In this document: positions 16,591 to 27,900 of the stretch, in pieces
Position numbering within the stretch: position 1 is the stretch's first letter
Layout of the letters: the number at the start of each line of letters is the position of its first letter
Assembly: GCF_002482975.1 (NCBI RefSeq)
Contig: NZ_DLHA01000032.1
Span: 202,302 to 266,301, forward strand
From: Flavobacterium sp. UBA7680
Lineage (GTDB): Bacteria > Bacteroidota > Bacteroidia > Flavobacteriales > Flavobacteriaceae
Length of the DNA stretch: 64,000 nucleotides
Reading direction: 5' to 3'
The notes under the pieces: generated by a model
What the model was told of the DNA's origin: nothing
Databases searched by the model: none
The model's input: the letters and a program-made list of their open reading frames with translations, nothing else
Program-made: the position numbers and the translations under genes

Positions 16591-17439
16591 CTATTCGCGG
16601 AATTTTCTACGGAACGAAAGTGGTGTTTCTTTGGTGATTTTTTTAAACAATCTTGAAAAATAAGTATGATCTTCAAAACCAAGAGCAAAAGCAATTTCTT
16701 TTACTTCGCTTTCGGTATAATAAAGCAATCTCTGCGCTTCAATAATCATAGCATTTTGCAACCAATAAGTAACTGATTTACCCGAAGAAGCATTGACACA
16801 ATCATTTAAATGTGAAGTTGTAATATTTAATTTCTTTGCAAAATAGGATGGACTTTCTAAAAAGGTACGATCTGAAATCAGCTTTTTGAAATTGTTATAA
16901 ATTATTCCTGATTGGTTTTTAAGTTCCTTAATTTGGTTTTTTGAGTCTGAATAGATATTGGCCAAATTGTAAATCAAGGCATTAAAAAGACCGTTAATAA
17001 TTTGGGTTTTATTTGGGTTTAAACTTTTAAAACTGCGATGTAGTAAATAAATGGTTTCTAAAAGTTCTTCTTTATATATTGGATCAATTGTATTTAGCTG
17101 TTCAGAAATTTTTAAATTCTGAAAAATTTCTATACAGTTATTAGGTATTAAAAATGGTGCTACGCCAATATAATACCCGGCTGCATCAATAGTACCATCT
17201 TGTCCGTGATGAATTTGAAGTGGTTTAATCATCAATACATTGGTTGCCTTTATTTCAATATCGATCATATCACATTGAAGTGTGGCCTGCCCTTTTGTTA
17301 GTACAAAAAATATATAAAAATCATCGCGATGTGCTTCTAATTTAGCATCAAAATTAGCCAAATCATCAGCAGAATGGTAGGCGATAAAAATACCTCCAAC
17401 CGCTTCGGGACTTTGATTGTATATGGGTATTTTTTTCAA
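16591..17439 (-). CDS. AraC-family transcriptional regulator
   Basis: A 282-residue regulator. The N-terminal 130 residues form a cupin-like sensing domain (HRDDFYIFFVLTKGQ, then IHHGQDGTIDAAGYYIG). The C-terminal 95 residues carry two helix-turn-helix units, ending in the conserved EIAFALGFEDHTYFSRLFKK and TPLSFRRKFRE. It lies 25 bp after the MarR gene on the same strand and 81 bp before the siderophore-interacting gene, so it may share their transcript. AraC proteins of this type activate neighbouring uptake or reductase genes on binding a small molecule; the ligand is unknown. Confidence 0.9.
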   Translation of the reverse strand: MKKIPIYNQSPEAVGGIFIAYHSADDLANFDAKLEAHRDDFYIFFVLTKGQATLQCDMIDIEIKATNVLMIKPLQIHHGQDGTIDAAGYYIGVAPFLIPNNCIEIFQNLKISEQLNTIDPIYKEELLETIYLLHRSFKSLNPNKTQIINGLFNALIYNLANIYSDSKNQIKELKNQSGIIYNNFKKLISDRTFLESPSYFAKKLNITTSHLNDCVNASSGKSVTYWLQNAMIIEAQRLLYYTESEVKEIAFALGFEDHTYFSRLFKKITKETPLSFRRKFRE

Positions 17440-17464
17440 TGACTGTGGTATTTGGAATGATTGA

Positions 17465-17950
17465 TTACTTCTCTCCTTCGCTTTTCAACTGCAATGCACG
17501 TTGCAAAAAACTTTGATGCACAATTTTATTCTCAGCTTCATTAATAGCCTGAAGTAGATTATTTTGATTGTCGGCAATTTCACTTAAGGCTTTTTTCATA
17601 ACATCCCAAACAGGCTTCATCTGCGCGATTAGTTCCTGTCCTTTTGCTGTAAGTTGAAGGAGTCTTTTTCGTTCGTCGATTTTATCTTTTTTAGAACGAA
17701 TCAGTTTTTGTTTTTCCAGTTCTTTTAATAAACTTATGGTTGATGGATGTGTATAACCGATTTCATTGGCAATCTCCACTACGCTTAAAACCTCTTTATG
17801 ATATAAAGTATAAATTACGGGAAACCATTTAGGTTCAAAATCAATTCCGTATGACTTATAAAATAAGGCACCGTCTTTTCGTAATTGCTCGCTCAATCGC
17901 TGCAATCGTGTAGAAAGGGCCAATATTCCTGATTCGTCTATAATGTTCAT
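17465..17950 (-). CDS. MarR-family transcriptional regulator
   Basis: A 161-residue winged-helix regulator. The recognition region reads EIANEIGYTHPSTISLLKEL (about residues 78-97), followed by the wing KDKIDERKRLLQLT. The dimerisation helices are at both ends. It starts two bases after the GNAT stop, so the two genes are translationally linked. A 12-bp perfect palindrome overlapping the operon promoter at 18469-18480 is a good candidate for its autoregulatory operator. MarR proteins usually respond to phenolic or other small-molecule stress. Confidence 0.9.
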   Translation of the reverse strand: MNIIDESGILALSTRLQRLSEQLRKDGALFYKSYGIDFEPKWFPVIYTLYHKEVLSVVEIANEIGYTHPSTISLLKELEKQKLIRSKKDKIDERKRLLQLTAKGQELIAQMKPVWDVMKKALSEIADNQNNLLQAINEAENKIVHQSFLQRALQLKSEGEK

Positions 17951-17952
17951 CT

Positions 17953-18444
17953 TTATTTCTTTAAAGTTAAATGACAGAATACATTGTCTGGTGCCATTAA
18001 AGGAAATGCTTTTGGAAGCTTTTCTTTGTCGATTCGCACGAAATCATTCTTTTCATAAAAACGTAATGCGGCTTCTAAAATTGAAACTGTTCCCAAATAT
18101 AAATCATCGATTCCGTTTTCTTTGCAATAAGTTATTAATGTCTCTAATAATTTTTGGGCGATTGAAAATTCTTTTCCGCGAAATTCTTTCTTTACAAACA
18201 TCTTTCTAATTGCTGCTTCAGTATCAGAAAATTTTACCAAAGCGATCGTTCCAACTAATTCTTCATTTATAAAAGCTCCCCAAAAACCTCCTCCGCTGGC
18301 ATAATAAAAATCATTAATAGTAAGCAGATCCGGCTGGTCTTCGATAGTAATGGGAACATTAAATTCTTTTTGCTGAATGTTTAATATTAAATCAACAATA
18401 ACATTTGAATACTGGTTTTCTACAAGTTTAATTTTTGGCTCCAT
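17953..18444 (-). CDS. GNAT-family N-acetyltransferase
   Basis: A 163-residue GNAT-fold enzyme that would transfer an acetyl group from acetyl-CoA to an amine. The central strand and pyrophosphate-binding loop are visible as AAIRKMFVKKEFRGKEFSIA, where RGKEFS corresponds to the Q/RxxGxG/A motif in a degenerate form, followed by a C-terminal ALRFYEKNDFVRI motif typical of the family. The acceptor is unknown. It heads the leftward transcript with a MarR gene two bases behind; such GNAT-MarR pairs are common and often involve self-regulation in drug or metabolite responses. Confidence 0.88.
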   Translation of the reverse strand: MEPKIKLVENQYSNVIVDLILNIQQKEFNVPITIEDQPDLLTINDFYYASGGGFWGAFINEELVGTIALVKFSDTEAAIRKMFVKKEFRGKEFSIAQKLLETLITYCKENGIDDLYLGTVSILEAALRFYEKNDFVRIDKEKLPKAFPLMAPDNVFCHLTLKK

Positions 18445-18465
18445 GATATTTTATTTTTTGTATTA

Positions 18466-18480
18466 CAAAACTACGTAGTT
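18466..18480 (-). promoter_or_regulatory. Promoter box and MarR-type operator of the GNAT-MarR operon
   Basis: On the minus strand TAGTTTTG (18473-18466) matches TAnnTTTG. It is overlapped by the perfect palindrome AACTACGTAGTT (18469-18480). A regulator bound here would block RNA polymerase, and the obvious candidate is the MarR protein encoded second in the operon. Confidence 0.6.
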
Positions 18481-18668
18481 AAATACATAAATAAAAACAT
18501 TTCTTCAATTTTATGATTTATTTTTTACTTTTGTTGTGCTATGCCACGAAGGCACTAAGGCGCTAAGTTTTTTAATGCCACATATTAAAGTATTAAAATG
18601 ATCTTGTGAGATTTATACAAACTCAAAAAACTTAAAATTTCTTATATAACTTATATGGTTTAAAAAAT

Positions 18669-19013
18669 ATGGAGAGAAATCAAAAAGAGGAAGTTCAGGC
18701 GCTTCAGGATACTATATATGTTTTAGGAGGAAAATGGAAACTGCCTATTATAAATTCTATCTGTAATGGAAATTATAGATTTAAGGATATTAAGGAAAGT
18801 ATTCCGGGAATTACTTCGCGAATGTTATCGAAGGAATTAAAAGATATGGAACTGAATAATTTGGTAAAAAGAACGGAAGATCGTGATGCAAAAGTTCCCA
18901 TTCTTTATGAATCAACTTCTTATTGTCAATCCTTTGGCCCTATAATTTTAGAAATGATTAAATGGGGAATTTCACATCGAAATCATATTAAAAATAGAGA
19001 AGAAAAAGTTTAG
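18669..19013 (+). CDS. HxlR-family helix-turn-helix regulator
   Basis: A 114-residue winged-helix protein. LGGKWKLPIINSICNGNYRF is the family signature at residues about 19-38 (the GGKW start), followed by the recognition part GITSRMLSKELKDMELNNLV and the wing. HxlR proteins are small repressors or activators that sense aldehydes, electrophiles or redox state. There is a single Cys in the signature region (SICNG) and one in SYCQSFG. It is transcribed away from the GNAT-MarR operon; its own target is not evident, and no enzyme gene adjoins it. Confidence 0.9.
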   Translation: MERNQKEEVQALQDTIYVLGGKWKLPIINSICNGNYRFKDIKESIPGITSRMLSKELKDMELNNLVKRTEDRDAKVPILYESTSYCQSFGPIILEMIKWGISHRNHIKNREEKV

Positions 19014-19253
19014 AATGTTTCTTATACTATTAGAAATTTCAGAAATAATTGACAATTTAGATTTTCTCTAAAAAAATCATTTTTTATTTTTTTTCATAAT
19101 CGAAAGATTTTCAAAGCATTAAATTATTTCCACGAAAATTATTCTAAAATTCCAGAAAATCATTAAAACTAAATTATCGATTTATTCGTAAGTACGAAAG
19201 ATTAGATTTTAGTTGTAATCATTTATTTTCTATTAATTTTAAAAGATTGAAAC

Positions 19254-19508
19254 GTGGATAGATTAAGCATCCAAAGATTAAAAAAGACTTTGTCATACCT
19301 TGAAAGTAAACAACGTGAACTGAAAAGGCAAAATAATACGGACACAAGAAGTATTGAATCGATGATAAAGTATTTAAAAAAAGATATGCTGGAGCAGTTT
19401 AATTTAACCAATTATGATATCTATATTAAGGAGGAAGCTAAAAACACTGAAATTTTTATTAAAAGTGTCAAAAATATAATAGACGAACATTCGTCTTGCG
19501 AAGCTTAA
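19254..19508 (+). CDS. Small charged helical protein, function unknown
   Basis: An open frame of 84 codons starting with GTG. The product is rich in Lys, Glu and Leu with a heptad-like start (LKKTLSYLESKQRELKR), so a short coiled coil is likely. No signal peptide, membrane segment or known motif is seen. The codon pattern and absence of rare amino acids suggest a real protein, but the GTG start has no clear ribosome-binding site and the gene stands alone in a gene-poor stretch. It could be a regulator fragment or a spurious frame. Confidence 0.45.
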   Translation: MDRLSIQRLKKTLSYLESKQRELKRQNNTDTRSIESMIKYLKKDMLEQFNLTNYDIYIKEEAKNTEIFIKSVKNIIDEHSSCEA

Positions 19509-20190
19509 AATTTTGGAAATCACCTACTGAAGTTATTCTTCAAAACTATAAACCGCATCAATATCCACATCTAAGGATATTCTTTAAATAAACTGTCAGG
19601 AACTTTTTTCGAAACCTTAATAAATAAGGTAACGAGGATATAGTTCCTGACAGTTTTGTTTTATTTCTACTCTGAATCAGTATATTATACAATAATATTT
19701 TTTATTTACCTCGAAAAATTCTGACAAATATTTAATTTCTGTTTGTAAGCTTTTATTTATCTTTATTATATTCTTTAATAGCGAAGAAACTTACAAGCCG
19801 AAAAGTACAGGTTAAATCAATTTTGCTTTAACTCTTTATTACGCAAAAAAACCTTATAAAATTTACCTTACAAGCCTTTATACTAAAAGCAATTTCATGA
19901 CAAGAAAAACCTGTTCTATGACATATTTTTCCCTGTTAACCTATTTGAAATCTAATTTTAATCCTGAATTAAAACCATAAAAGTTTAGGGATTCAATTTA
20001 AAAATGTAGGAACTATTTTTTTTAGCAAAATAATTTTCATTTAAAAATCAGGTATAAACACCTGCTTTAAAAATAGTTACATTCAAGTAACTTAGCGTTG
20101 TAATAAAAAACTGTCAGAGTATTTTTTAACCAAATCTGGCAAATTATTAATAAAACAAAAAACTAATATTAACTATTAAATTAAAAAATT
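19509..20190. other. 682-bp gene-free stretch with structured element and leader
   Basis: No credible open frame was found. From 19558 to 19660 there are three dyads, including the long inverted repeat at 19590-19657. Near 20098 TTG is followed after 19 nt by TATTTTTT, a partial flavobacterial promoter match that would drive the tail-collar operon with a leader of about 60 nt. The rest is featureless AT-rich DNA. Confidence 0.5.
19590..19657 (+). repeat. Long inverted repeat with nested hairpin
   Basis: Arms AAACTGTCAGGAACT (19590-19604) and AGTTCCTGACAGTTTT (19642-19657) flank an inner hairpin ACCTTA...TAAGGT (19614-19630). A third hairpin AATATCC...GGATATT lies just before it. The right arm ends in T-rich DNA, so it could terminate the small gene upstream or be a structured RNA. 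Confidence 0.55.
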
Positions 20191-20784
20191 ATGAATGAAC
20201 CTTTCTTAGGAGCAATTTTGGCTTTTGGATTTACTTTTAATCCTAGAGGCTGGCAAACTTGTAGTGGCCAATTAATATCAATAGCTCAAAACACTGCCCT
20301 TTTTTCATTATTGGGTACTACTTACGGAGGAAATGGACAAACTACTTTTGCTTTGCCAGATTTAAGAGGCCGCAGCATGGTTGGTGTTGGTAACGGGCCT
20401 GGCTTAACCCCTATTACTTATGGGCAAGTTGGTGGAACTGAAACTACTACATTAACTATAAACAATATGCCACAGCACAATCACCAACTTGTTCCTGGAG
20501 TTAATGCTGGTCAGGTAAATTTAGTTACTAGTGCTAGTGCGTATTCTAATGGTACTACCTCTAATGAAACCGACAGCGGTACTAACTTCTTGGGAGCTGC
20601 TGGGGCTACACCTGCTATTTATAGTGAGCCAACTGCAAATACAGTTAAAATTGGAGGTATAACTTCAAGTATATCTGGTTCTACATCTATAATAGGAGGT
20701 TCTCAGGCATTTAGCATTAGAGATCCATATTTGGGTATTAATCTTTGTATTGCTATGGAAGGAATTTTCCCTTCTCGTAACTAA
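20191..20784 (+). CDS. Phage tail-collar domain protein (MdpB-like)
   Basis: A 197-residue protein. The N-terminal half is a canonical Tail Collar domain: FLGAILAFGFTFNPRGWQTC, then LFSLLGTTYGGNGQTTFALP and LPDLRGRSMVG, with GGTETTTLTINNMPQHNHQ after it. The C-terminal part is a Gly/Ser/Thr-rich beta structure ending LGINLCIAMEGIFPSRN. Such proteins are receptor-binding or fibre-assembly pieces in phages, but cellular versions (MdpB, microcystin-dependent protein) are common in Bacteroidota and lie outside prophages. No other phage gene is present here. There is no signal peptide. It leads the operon that contains the giant adhesin. Confidence 0.9.
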   Translation: MNEPFLGAILAFGFTFNPRGWQTCSGQLISIAQNTALFSLLGTTYGGNGQTTFALPDLRGRSMVGVGNGPGLTPITYGQVGGTETTTLTINNMPQHNHQLVPGVNAGQVNLVTSASAYSNGTTSNETDSGTNFLGAAGATPAIYSEPTANTVKIGGITSSISGSTSIIGGSQAFSIRDPYLGINLCIAMEGIFPSRN

Positions 20785-20798
20785 TATCAAATTATAAA

Positions 20799-20828
20799 AA
20801 CAGAGGTATTCCTGCCTCTGTTTTTTTT
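20799..20828 (+). terminator. Intrinsic terminator / attenuator after the tail-collar gene
   Basis: AACAGAGG, an eight-base loop and CCTCTGTT are followed by a run of T. The next ATG is only 12 bp further, leaving no room for a promoter, so downstream expression would depend on read-through or on a promoter inside the tail-collar gene. Confidence 0.8.
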
Positions 20829-20839
20829 AATCTAATTTT

Positions 20840-21976
20840 ATGGATAACGACATCAAAATAGGAATTTTAATTCCAAAGTCACAACAGTATCCCGGCCTGG
20901 ATAAAGATTTTATGCGAGGTTTAAAACTTAACAATCTCAAAACAAAATTTTTTGTCGAAAGTATTGGTATTGCTGCAGACGATAAAATAATAATTGAGAA
21001 AATTCAGAAATTAAATTTTCAGGAAGATGTATCTATTATTATAGGTTTTTTTGGTCATTATAATGTAGACGAAGTTTATAAATATGCTTCAAACAATGAT
21101 ATTTTATTAATAGCTGCAGATTTAGGAGCGACATTACCTTATGAAACTGTAACTCCAAAAGGGGTTTATATTAACTCATTTGGATTAACTGAATCTTGCT
21201 ATCATTTAGGAAATTATCTAACAACAAGCAAAAAGTATAAAAAAATTGCCACTTCGACTTCGTTCTATGACTCTGGTTATGGTATGCTGAGTGCTATTGA
21301 ATATGCATTTAAGGAAGATAGTAATTTTTCAGGACATTACATTACTCCTTTTGTACCAAGAGAAGATGAAGCCATATATATGGATCAGACTATTAATAAT
21401 CAAGAACCTGATGCCGTTTTTGCATTTTACAGCGGTATATATGCCGAAGAAAATGCTGGTTTTGTAAGTAAAAATAAGATTACACAAAAATATCCTTTTT
21501 ATGTAACTCCTTTTTTTATCAACGATAAAATATTAGAAAACTACAAAACCAATCCACATAATCTTTATGTAGTAAGTTCATGGATGCAAAATGATACTGA
21601 AACATTAGATTTCACCTCCGAATATCTAAAAACTTATTCAGAAAGTCCGTCTGTTTTTTCAATTTTAGGATATGAAAACGGACTGATATTAAAGAACGTT
21701 CTTCTAAATGCAAAAGACTTTAGTTTGAATTCTTTAATTGAAGAGATAAACAAATTAAATATTGTAGGTCCCAGAGGAGCTATTTGCTTTGACAAGGAAA
21801 CAAACAGAACAATATTTAATCATTATATCTACGAATTAAATTTAGATTCCCTTAATAATATAAGCTTTAGGAAAATTGAGACATTGATAAATGACGGAAA
21901 TTTTATTAAGGCTTTCACTTCATTTACAAAGCCTGATCAACAAGGCGGTTGGCAGAATGCTTATTTATGTCATTAA
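20840..21976 (+). CDS. Type 1 periplasmic-binding-fold protein without signal peptide
   Basis: A 378-residue protein of the Leu/Ile/Val-binding-protein (Peripla_BP_6) type: IKIGILIPKSQQYPGLDKDF at the start, a first lobe with SIIIGFFGHYNVDEVYKYA, a hinge around NSFGLTESCYHLG and a second lobe with DAVFAFYSGIYAEENAGF and a late SVFSILGYENGLIL. Such proteins bind amino acids or related ligands for ABC uptake or sensing. No secretion signal or lipobox is present and no transporter genes adjoin, so it may be cytoplasmic or exported in another way. It lies 14 bp before the adhesin start. Fold assignment is good; role unknown. Confidence 0.8.
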   Translation: MDNDIKIGILIPKSQQYPGLDKDFMRGLKLNNLKTKFFVESIGIAADDKIIIEKIQKLNFQEDVSIIIGFFGHYNVDEVYKYASNNDILLIAADLGATLPYETVTPKGVYINSFGLTESCYHLGNYLTTSKKYKKIATSTSFYDSGYGMLSAIEYAFKEDSNFSGHYITPFVPREDEAIYMDQTINNQEPDAVFAFYSGIYAEENAGFVSKNKITQKYPFYVTPFFINDKILENYKTNPHNLYVVSSWMQNDTETLDFTSEYLKTYSESPSVFSILGYENGLILKNVLLNAKDFSLNSLIEEINKLNIVGPRGAICFDKETNRTIFNHYIYELNLDSLNNISFRKIETLINDGNFIKAFTSFTKPDQQGGWQNAYLCH

Positions 21977-21990
21977 CTAAAACGTATGTT

Positions 21991-24900
21991 ATGAAAAAAA
22001 AATTACTCTTATTTATTATGCTCTTGTGCACATTTTTTGTGCAGCAAAAAGCAAATGCCCAACTGGGACCGGGAGATATAGCCTTTATTGGTTATAATAC
22101 AAATCCTCTGGATGGTTTTTCTTTTATTGTTTTAAAAGATATACCAGCCGGAACAATTATTTATTTTAGTGAACGTGGATGGAATGGTACAACATGGAAT
22201 GTTGGAAGTACTGAATCGCATCTTCAATGGACAGTACCTTCTTTAACCACAGTAGGAACTATTATTTCGGTAATGGAAACAGCTGCCGACACTTTTACTG
22301 TAACGGGTACCACGGGTATTGGTTATGCTCCTGGCTTTACTACAGGATTTAACCTTAATGGTGGTGATCAAATTTTAGCTTATCAATCATCTACAGGTGT
22401 TCAACCCGTGTTACCAGACCTTCCAACTTTTATAGCTGGTGTTCATGGTGATTACAATTCTGCTGATTATGACACAACAACTAAATGGAATCTAGCTGGT
22501 ACAACAGGAGGTAATTCAAGTGCTTTACCGTCAGGATTAACTAATGGATCAACTTGTATTTCTTTATATCCGGCACCAGGTCCAGAATATCCAAATGCTA
22601 AATATAATGGTACGTTAACAGGGAATGTTACTACTTTATTAGGACTTATCAATGATACGGCAAACTGGACTAAAGATACTGGTACTACTCCAGCTAACTA
22701 TCCTATAACTGCGGCTAGTTATCCAACTCCATCTATATCGACAACACCGCCGGTATTTACTTTGCAGCCAACTAGCAAAACTATTTGCCCTACTGCTAAT
22801 ACTTCATTTTCAGTTGCTGCAACTAATGCTACTAGCCTTCAATGGCAGGTTAATGATGGAAGTGGTTTTGTTAACGTTTCGAATGGTGGTGTTTACTCAA
22901 TCGTAACTTCTATAGGTACTAGCAGTACCTCTACACTAACTATAACAGGTGCTACATCTGGAATGACTGCTTATATTTATCGATGTGTGGCTGGAGGAGC
23001 TTCTTCTGTAAATTCTTCTACTGCAACATTAACCGTTCCAACGGCACTTGGCAGTTCAATTTCATCACAAAGTAATGCGAGTACATACGGTGCTAATAAT
23101 GGCTCGGCTACAATTGCTGTTACGGGCGGAACTACTCCTTATTTCTATTCATGGTCTCCATCTGGAGGAACAGCAGCTACTGCTTCTGGTCTTACTGCGG
23201 GGACTTATACAGTTACCATTACTGATAGTACTCCTAATGGAATCGGCGGCTGCTCTAAAACTCAGACTGTAACTATTACAGAACCTGCTGGGTCTATTGT
23301 ATCAACAACATCATTGAGTGCTTTTACAAGCTGCAGTGGAGCTTCTACCGCACAGAGTTTCACGATAAGTGGTGGTGGTTTGACCTCATCATTGGACGTA
23401 CTAGCTCCAACTGGTTTTGAAATTTCTACATCAGTAGCTGGTATTTACACCAACAATATTTCTTTTCCTAACGTAGGCGGTGTTGTAACAACTAAAACCA
23501 TATATGCTCGTTTAGCGGCATCAGCTACAGGAACACCATCTGGAAACATTACTGTTTCTTCTACTGGTATAGCAACAAAAAATGTCGCTGTTACAGGAAG
23601 TATGAATACTATAGCTTTTACAGCTCAGCCATCTGCAAGTACAATTTGTGCAGGGGCTAATACGACTTTCTCAGCTACAGCTTCAAATGCTACAGGATAT
23701 CAATGGCAAGTAGATCAGGGTGCTGGTTTTGCTAATATTTCAGCCTCTGCTCCATATTCTGGTACAACTACTGCAACATTAACTATTACTGGCGCAACTG
23801 CAGCATTAAATGGATATGTGTACAGAGTCATAGCAACAGGAACATGTCCATCTGCTACTTCAAACAACGCTGCCTTGACTATTAATACGGCTCCGGCTAT
23901 TACAGCACAGCCATCTGCAAGTACAATTTGTGCAGGTGCTAATACTACTTTTTCTGCAACTGCCTCAGGTGCTACAGGTTATCAATGGCAGGTAGATCAG
24001 GGTGCTGGTTTTGCTAATGTTCCAGCTGCTGCACCATATTCTGGTACAACTAGTGCAACATTAACTATTACTGGTGCAACTGCGGGATTAAGCGGATATA
24101 TCTACAGAGTTGTTGCTACAGGTACATGTACTCCTAATGCAACTTCAAATAGTGCGTCTTTAACGGTAAATCAAGCGCCAGCAATTACTGCGCAGCCATC
24201 TGCAAGTACAATTTGTGCAGGTGCTAATACTACTTTCTCTGCAACTGCATCAAATGCTACAGGTTATCAATGGCAGGTAGATCAGGGTGCTGGTTATTCT
24301 AATGTTCCAGCTGCTGCACCATATTCTGGTACAACTTCTGCAACACTAACTATCACAGGCGCAACTGCGGGATTAAACGGATACGTTTACAGAGTTGTTG
24401 CTACAGGTACATGTACTCCTAATGCGACTTCAAACGGTGTGGCTTTAGGTGTAAATCAAGCTCCGGCAATCACTGCTCAGCCATCTGCAAGTATAATTTG
24501 TGCAGGAGCTAATACCACTTTCTCTGCTACAGCTGCAAATGCTACAGGTTATCAATGGCAGGTAGATCAGGGTGCTGGTTTTTCTAATGTTCCAGCCGCT
24601 GCACCATATTCTGGTACAACTTCTGCGACATTAACTATCACTGGCGCAACTGCGGGATTAAATGGATATATATATAGAGTTGTTGCTACAGGTTTATGTA
24701 CTCCTAATGCAACTTCAAATAGTGCATCTTTAACGGTAAATCAAGCTCCGGCAATCACTGCACAGCCAACTGATAGTTCTATTTGTTCTGGATCTAATAC
24801 AACATTTAGTGCTGGAGTTTCTGATGCTACAGGATATGTATGGCAAGTAAACTCAGGAGCTGGATTTAGTAATGTTACAAGTGGTGCTCCTTACTCGGGA

Positions 24901-27900
24901 GAGACTACAGCAGCACTAACTATAACTGGCGCAACTGCTGCATTAAATAATTACCAATATCGTTTAATAGCAACTGGAAATTGTACTCCAGCTGCGGTTA
25001 CAAATGCGGTAACATTACAAGTATCTGATATAACAGCTACCTCAACACAAGTGGATGTTGCTTGTAATGGAGATGCTAATGGTTCATTATCAGTAGTACC
25101 ATCTGGAGGTGTAGGATCTTACACTTATCTTTGGTCAAATGCTGCTACATCTTCTTCTATTAGTAATTTAGCACCTGGAAATTATACTGTTAGTATAAAA
25201 GATGCTATTCTATGTGAAAAAATATTAAACTTTACTATAACAGAACCACCTGTATTAGTGGCTTCTCAGGGAACTATAAATAATGTAAGCTGTAACTCTG
25301 GAACAAATGGAACAGCAACAGTAGTAGTAACTGGAGGAACTCCTGGTTATACTTATTCATGGTCTCCTTCTGGAGGAACGGCAGCTACTGCTTCTAGTCT
25401 GGCTGCAGGAACTTATACAGTTACTGTTACCGACGCTAATGCATGTCAAACTACACAAAGTTTTACTATTACAGAACCAGCTGCTCTTGCGGTTGTACCA
25501 TCACAAACTGATGTTTTATGTAACGGTGCTGCAACTGGATCTGCTAGTGTAGTCGTTTCAGGAGGAACTAGTGCTTACACTTATTCTTGGTCACCTTCTG
25601 GTGGAACGGCTGCAACTGCAAATGGTCTAACAGCGGGAACATATACTGTTACAGTTACTGATGCTAATAGCTGTCAGATAACACAAAGTTTTACTATTAT
25701 AGAACCTTCTGCTCTAGTAGCATCACCAGTAGCACAAACTAATATAGCTTGCTTTGGTGGTAACACTGGATCTGCAAGCATAAGTGCAACAGGAGGATCT
25801 GGAGGATATACCTATTCTTGGTCTCCATCTGGAGGAACTGCCGCTACAGCTACAGGATTAACAGCTGGAACATATACTGTTACAGTTACTGATAGTAACT
25901 TATGTCAGGCAACTCAAAGTTTTACAATTACTGAACCTGCTGCTGCACTTACAGCTACTGCTGTCGGACAAACAGATGTTTCATGTAATGGAGGTGCAAA
26001 TGGAACTGCTACAGTTTCTGTAAGCGGAGGAACTCCTGGATATTCTTATTCTTGGGCTCCAACCGGGGGAAATACGGCTAGTGCAAATGGACTATCGGCA
26101 GGAACGTATACTGCTACAATCACCGATGCAAATGGATGTCAAACTACTCAAAGCTTTACGATTACTGAACCTGCTGCTCTTGTAGCTAGTTTTGGTTCTC
26201 AAACTAATGTTTCTTGTAACGGTGGTACAAATGGTACTGCAACTGTAAATGTAACTGGTGGAACCGGAGCTTACACTTACTCATGGTCCCCTACCGGAGG
26301 AAATGCTGCTACTGCGTCTGGTTTAACACAAGGAACTTACACAGTTACTGTTACAGATGCTAATTCATGTCAAACTACACAAAGTTTTACTATTACTGAA
26401 CCTGCAATTTTATCGTTAACATCATCACAAACGGATGTTCTGTGTAATGGCGGTGCAACAGGAACGGCTTCAGTAGTTGTATCTGGAGGTACAGCACCAT
26501 ATACTTATTTATGGTCACCTTCTGGAGGAACGGCTGCAACAGCAACTGGACTAGCAATTGGAAATTATAGTGTTTTAGTAACAGACTCTAATGGCTGTTC
26601 AATAACACAAAGTTTTACAATCACACAACCAAGCGCTTTATTTGCTACACAAAGTCAAATAAGTGCAACTTGTTCAACTGGTGGTCAGGCTTCGGTAAGC
26701 GTTAGCGGTGGTACAACTCCATATTCTTATTTATGGTCACCATCTGGTGATACAACTGCAATAGCAACCGGATTAACTGCCGGAGCTAATAGTGTTGTAG
26801 TTACTGATGCTAATGGTTGTACAATAACAAGAAACTTTACAATTACGACGACTAATACTTTAGTTGCAACTACTTCTCAAACGGATGTATTATGCTTTGG
26901 GGCTAATACAGGATCTGCTGCTGTAGTTCCAAGCGGAGCACCTGGGCCTTTTACTTACGTATGGTCACCATCTGGTGGAAATGCTGATACAGCAACTAAT
27001 CTTACAGCTGGTAATTATTCTGTAACGATTACATCTGCTAACGGATGTTCTATTGTAAAAAACTTTACTATTACAGAACCAACTGAACTTATAGTAACTC
27101 CAAGTCCGCAAATAAATACTTCTTGTAATGGAGGAGCAAACGGATCTGCAACTGTTGTTGTTACAGGAGGAACCGGAGGTTATACATACTCTTGGGCTCC
27201 AACTGGAGGAAATAATGCAACTGCAAATGGTCTTTCTGCCGGAACATATACAGTAACTGTACAAGATGCTAACTTATGTACCAAAACTCAAAGTTTTACT
27301 ATTACAGAACCAACTATTCTTGCTGCTACTACATCACAAACAGATGTTTCTTGCAACGGAGGAACTAACGGAACTGCTACAGTAAATGTAACTGGTGGAA
27401 CTGGTGCCTATACATACACTTGGTCTCCTACTGGAGGAAATGCTGCAACTGCTTCTGGCCTTGTTGCTGGAACGTATACAGTAACAGTACAAGATGCAAA
27501 CTTATGTCAAATAACTTCATCTGTTACTATTACAGAACCAGCTATTCTTGCCGCAACAGCATCTCAAACAGATGTTACTTGTAATGGATTAAACAACGGA
27601 ACTGCTACAGTAATTCCAACTGGAGGTACAGCACCATATACTTATTCTTGGTCTCCTTCTGGAGGAACAGCAGCTACTGCTACTGGATTAAGTCCTGGAA
27701 CTTACACTGCAACAATTACAGATGCTAATGGTTGTTTTACAACTCAATCTGTTACAATTACTGAACCTACTCTACTTACTTTAACTCCATCTCATACAGA
27801 TGTTTCTTGTAATGGAGGGGCAAACGGAACTGCAACTATAACTCCTGCTGGAGGAACCGCTCCTTACACTTATTCTTGGAGTCCTTCTGGAGAAACTACT

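Noticed and set aside
20191..20784. Tail-collar gene as evidence of a prophage
   Set aside because: No other phage structural, lysis, integrase or terminase genes are near, and MdpB-like cellular versions are common in Bacteroidota.
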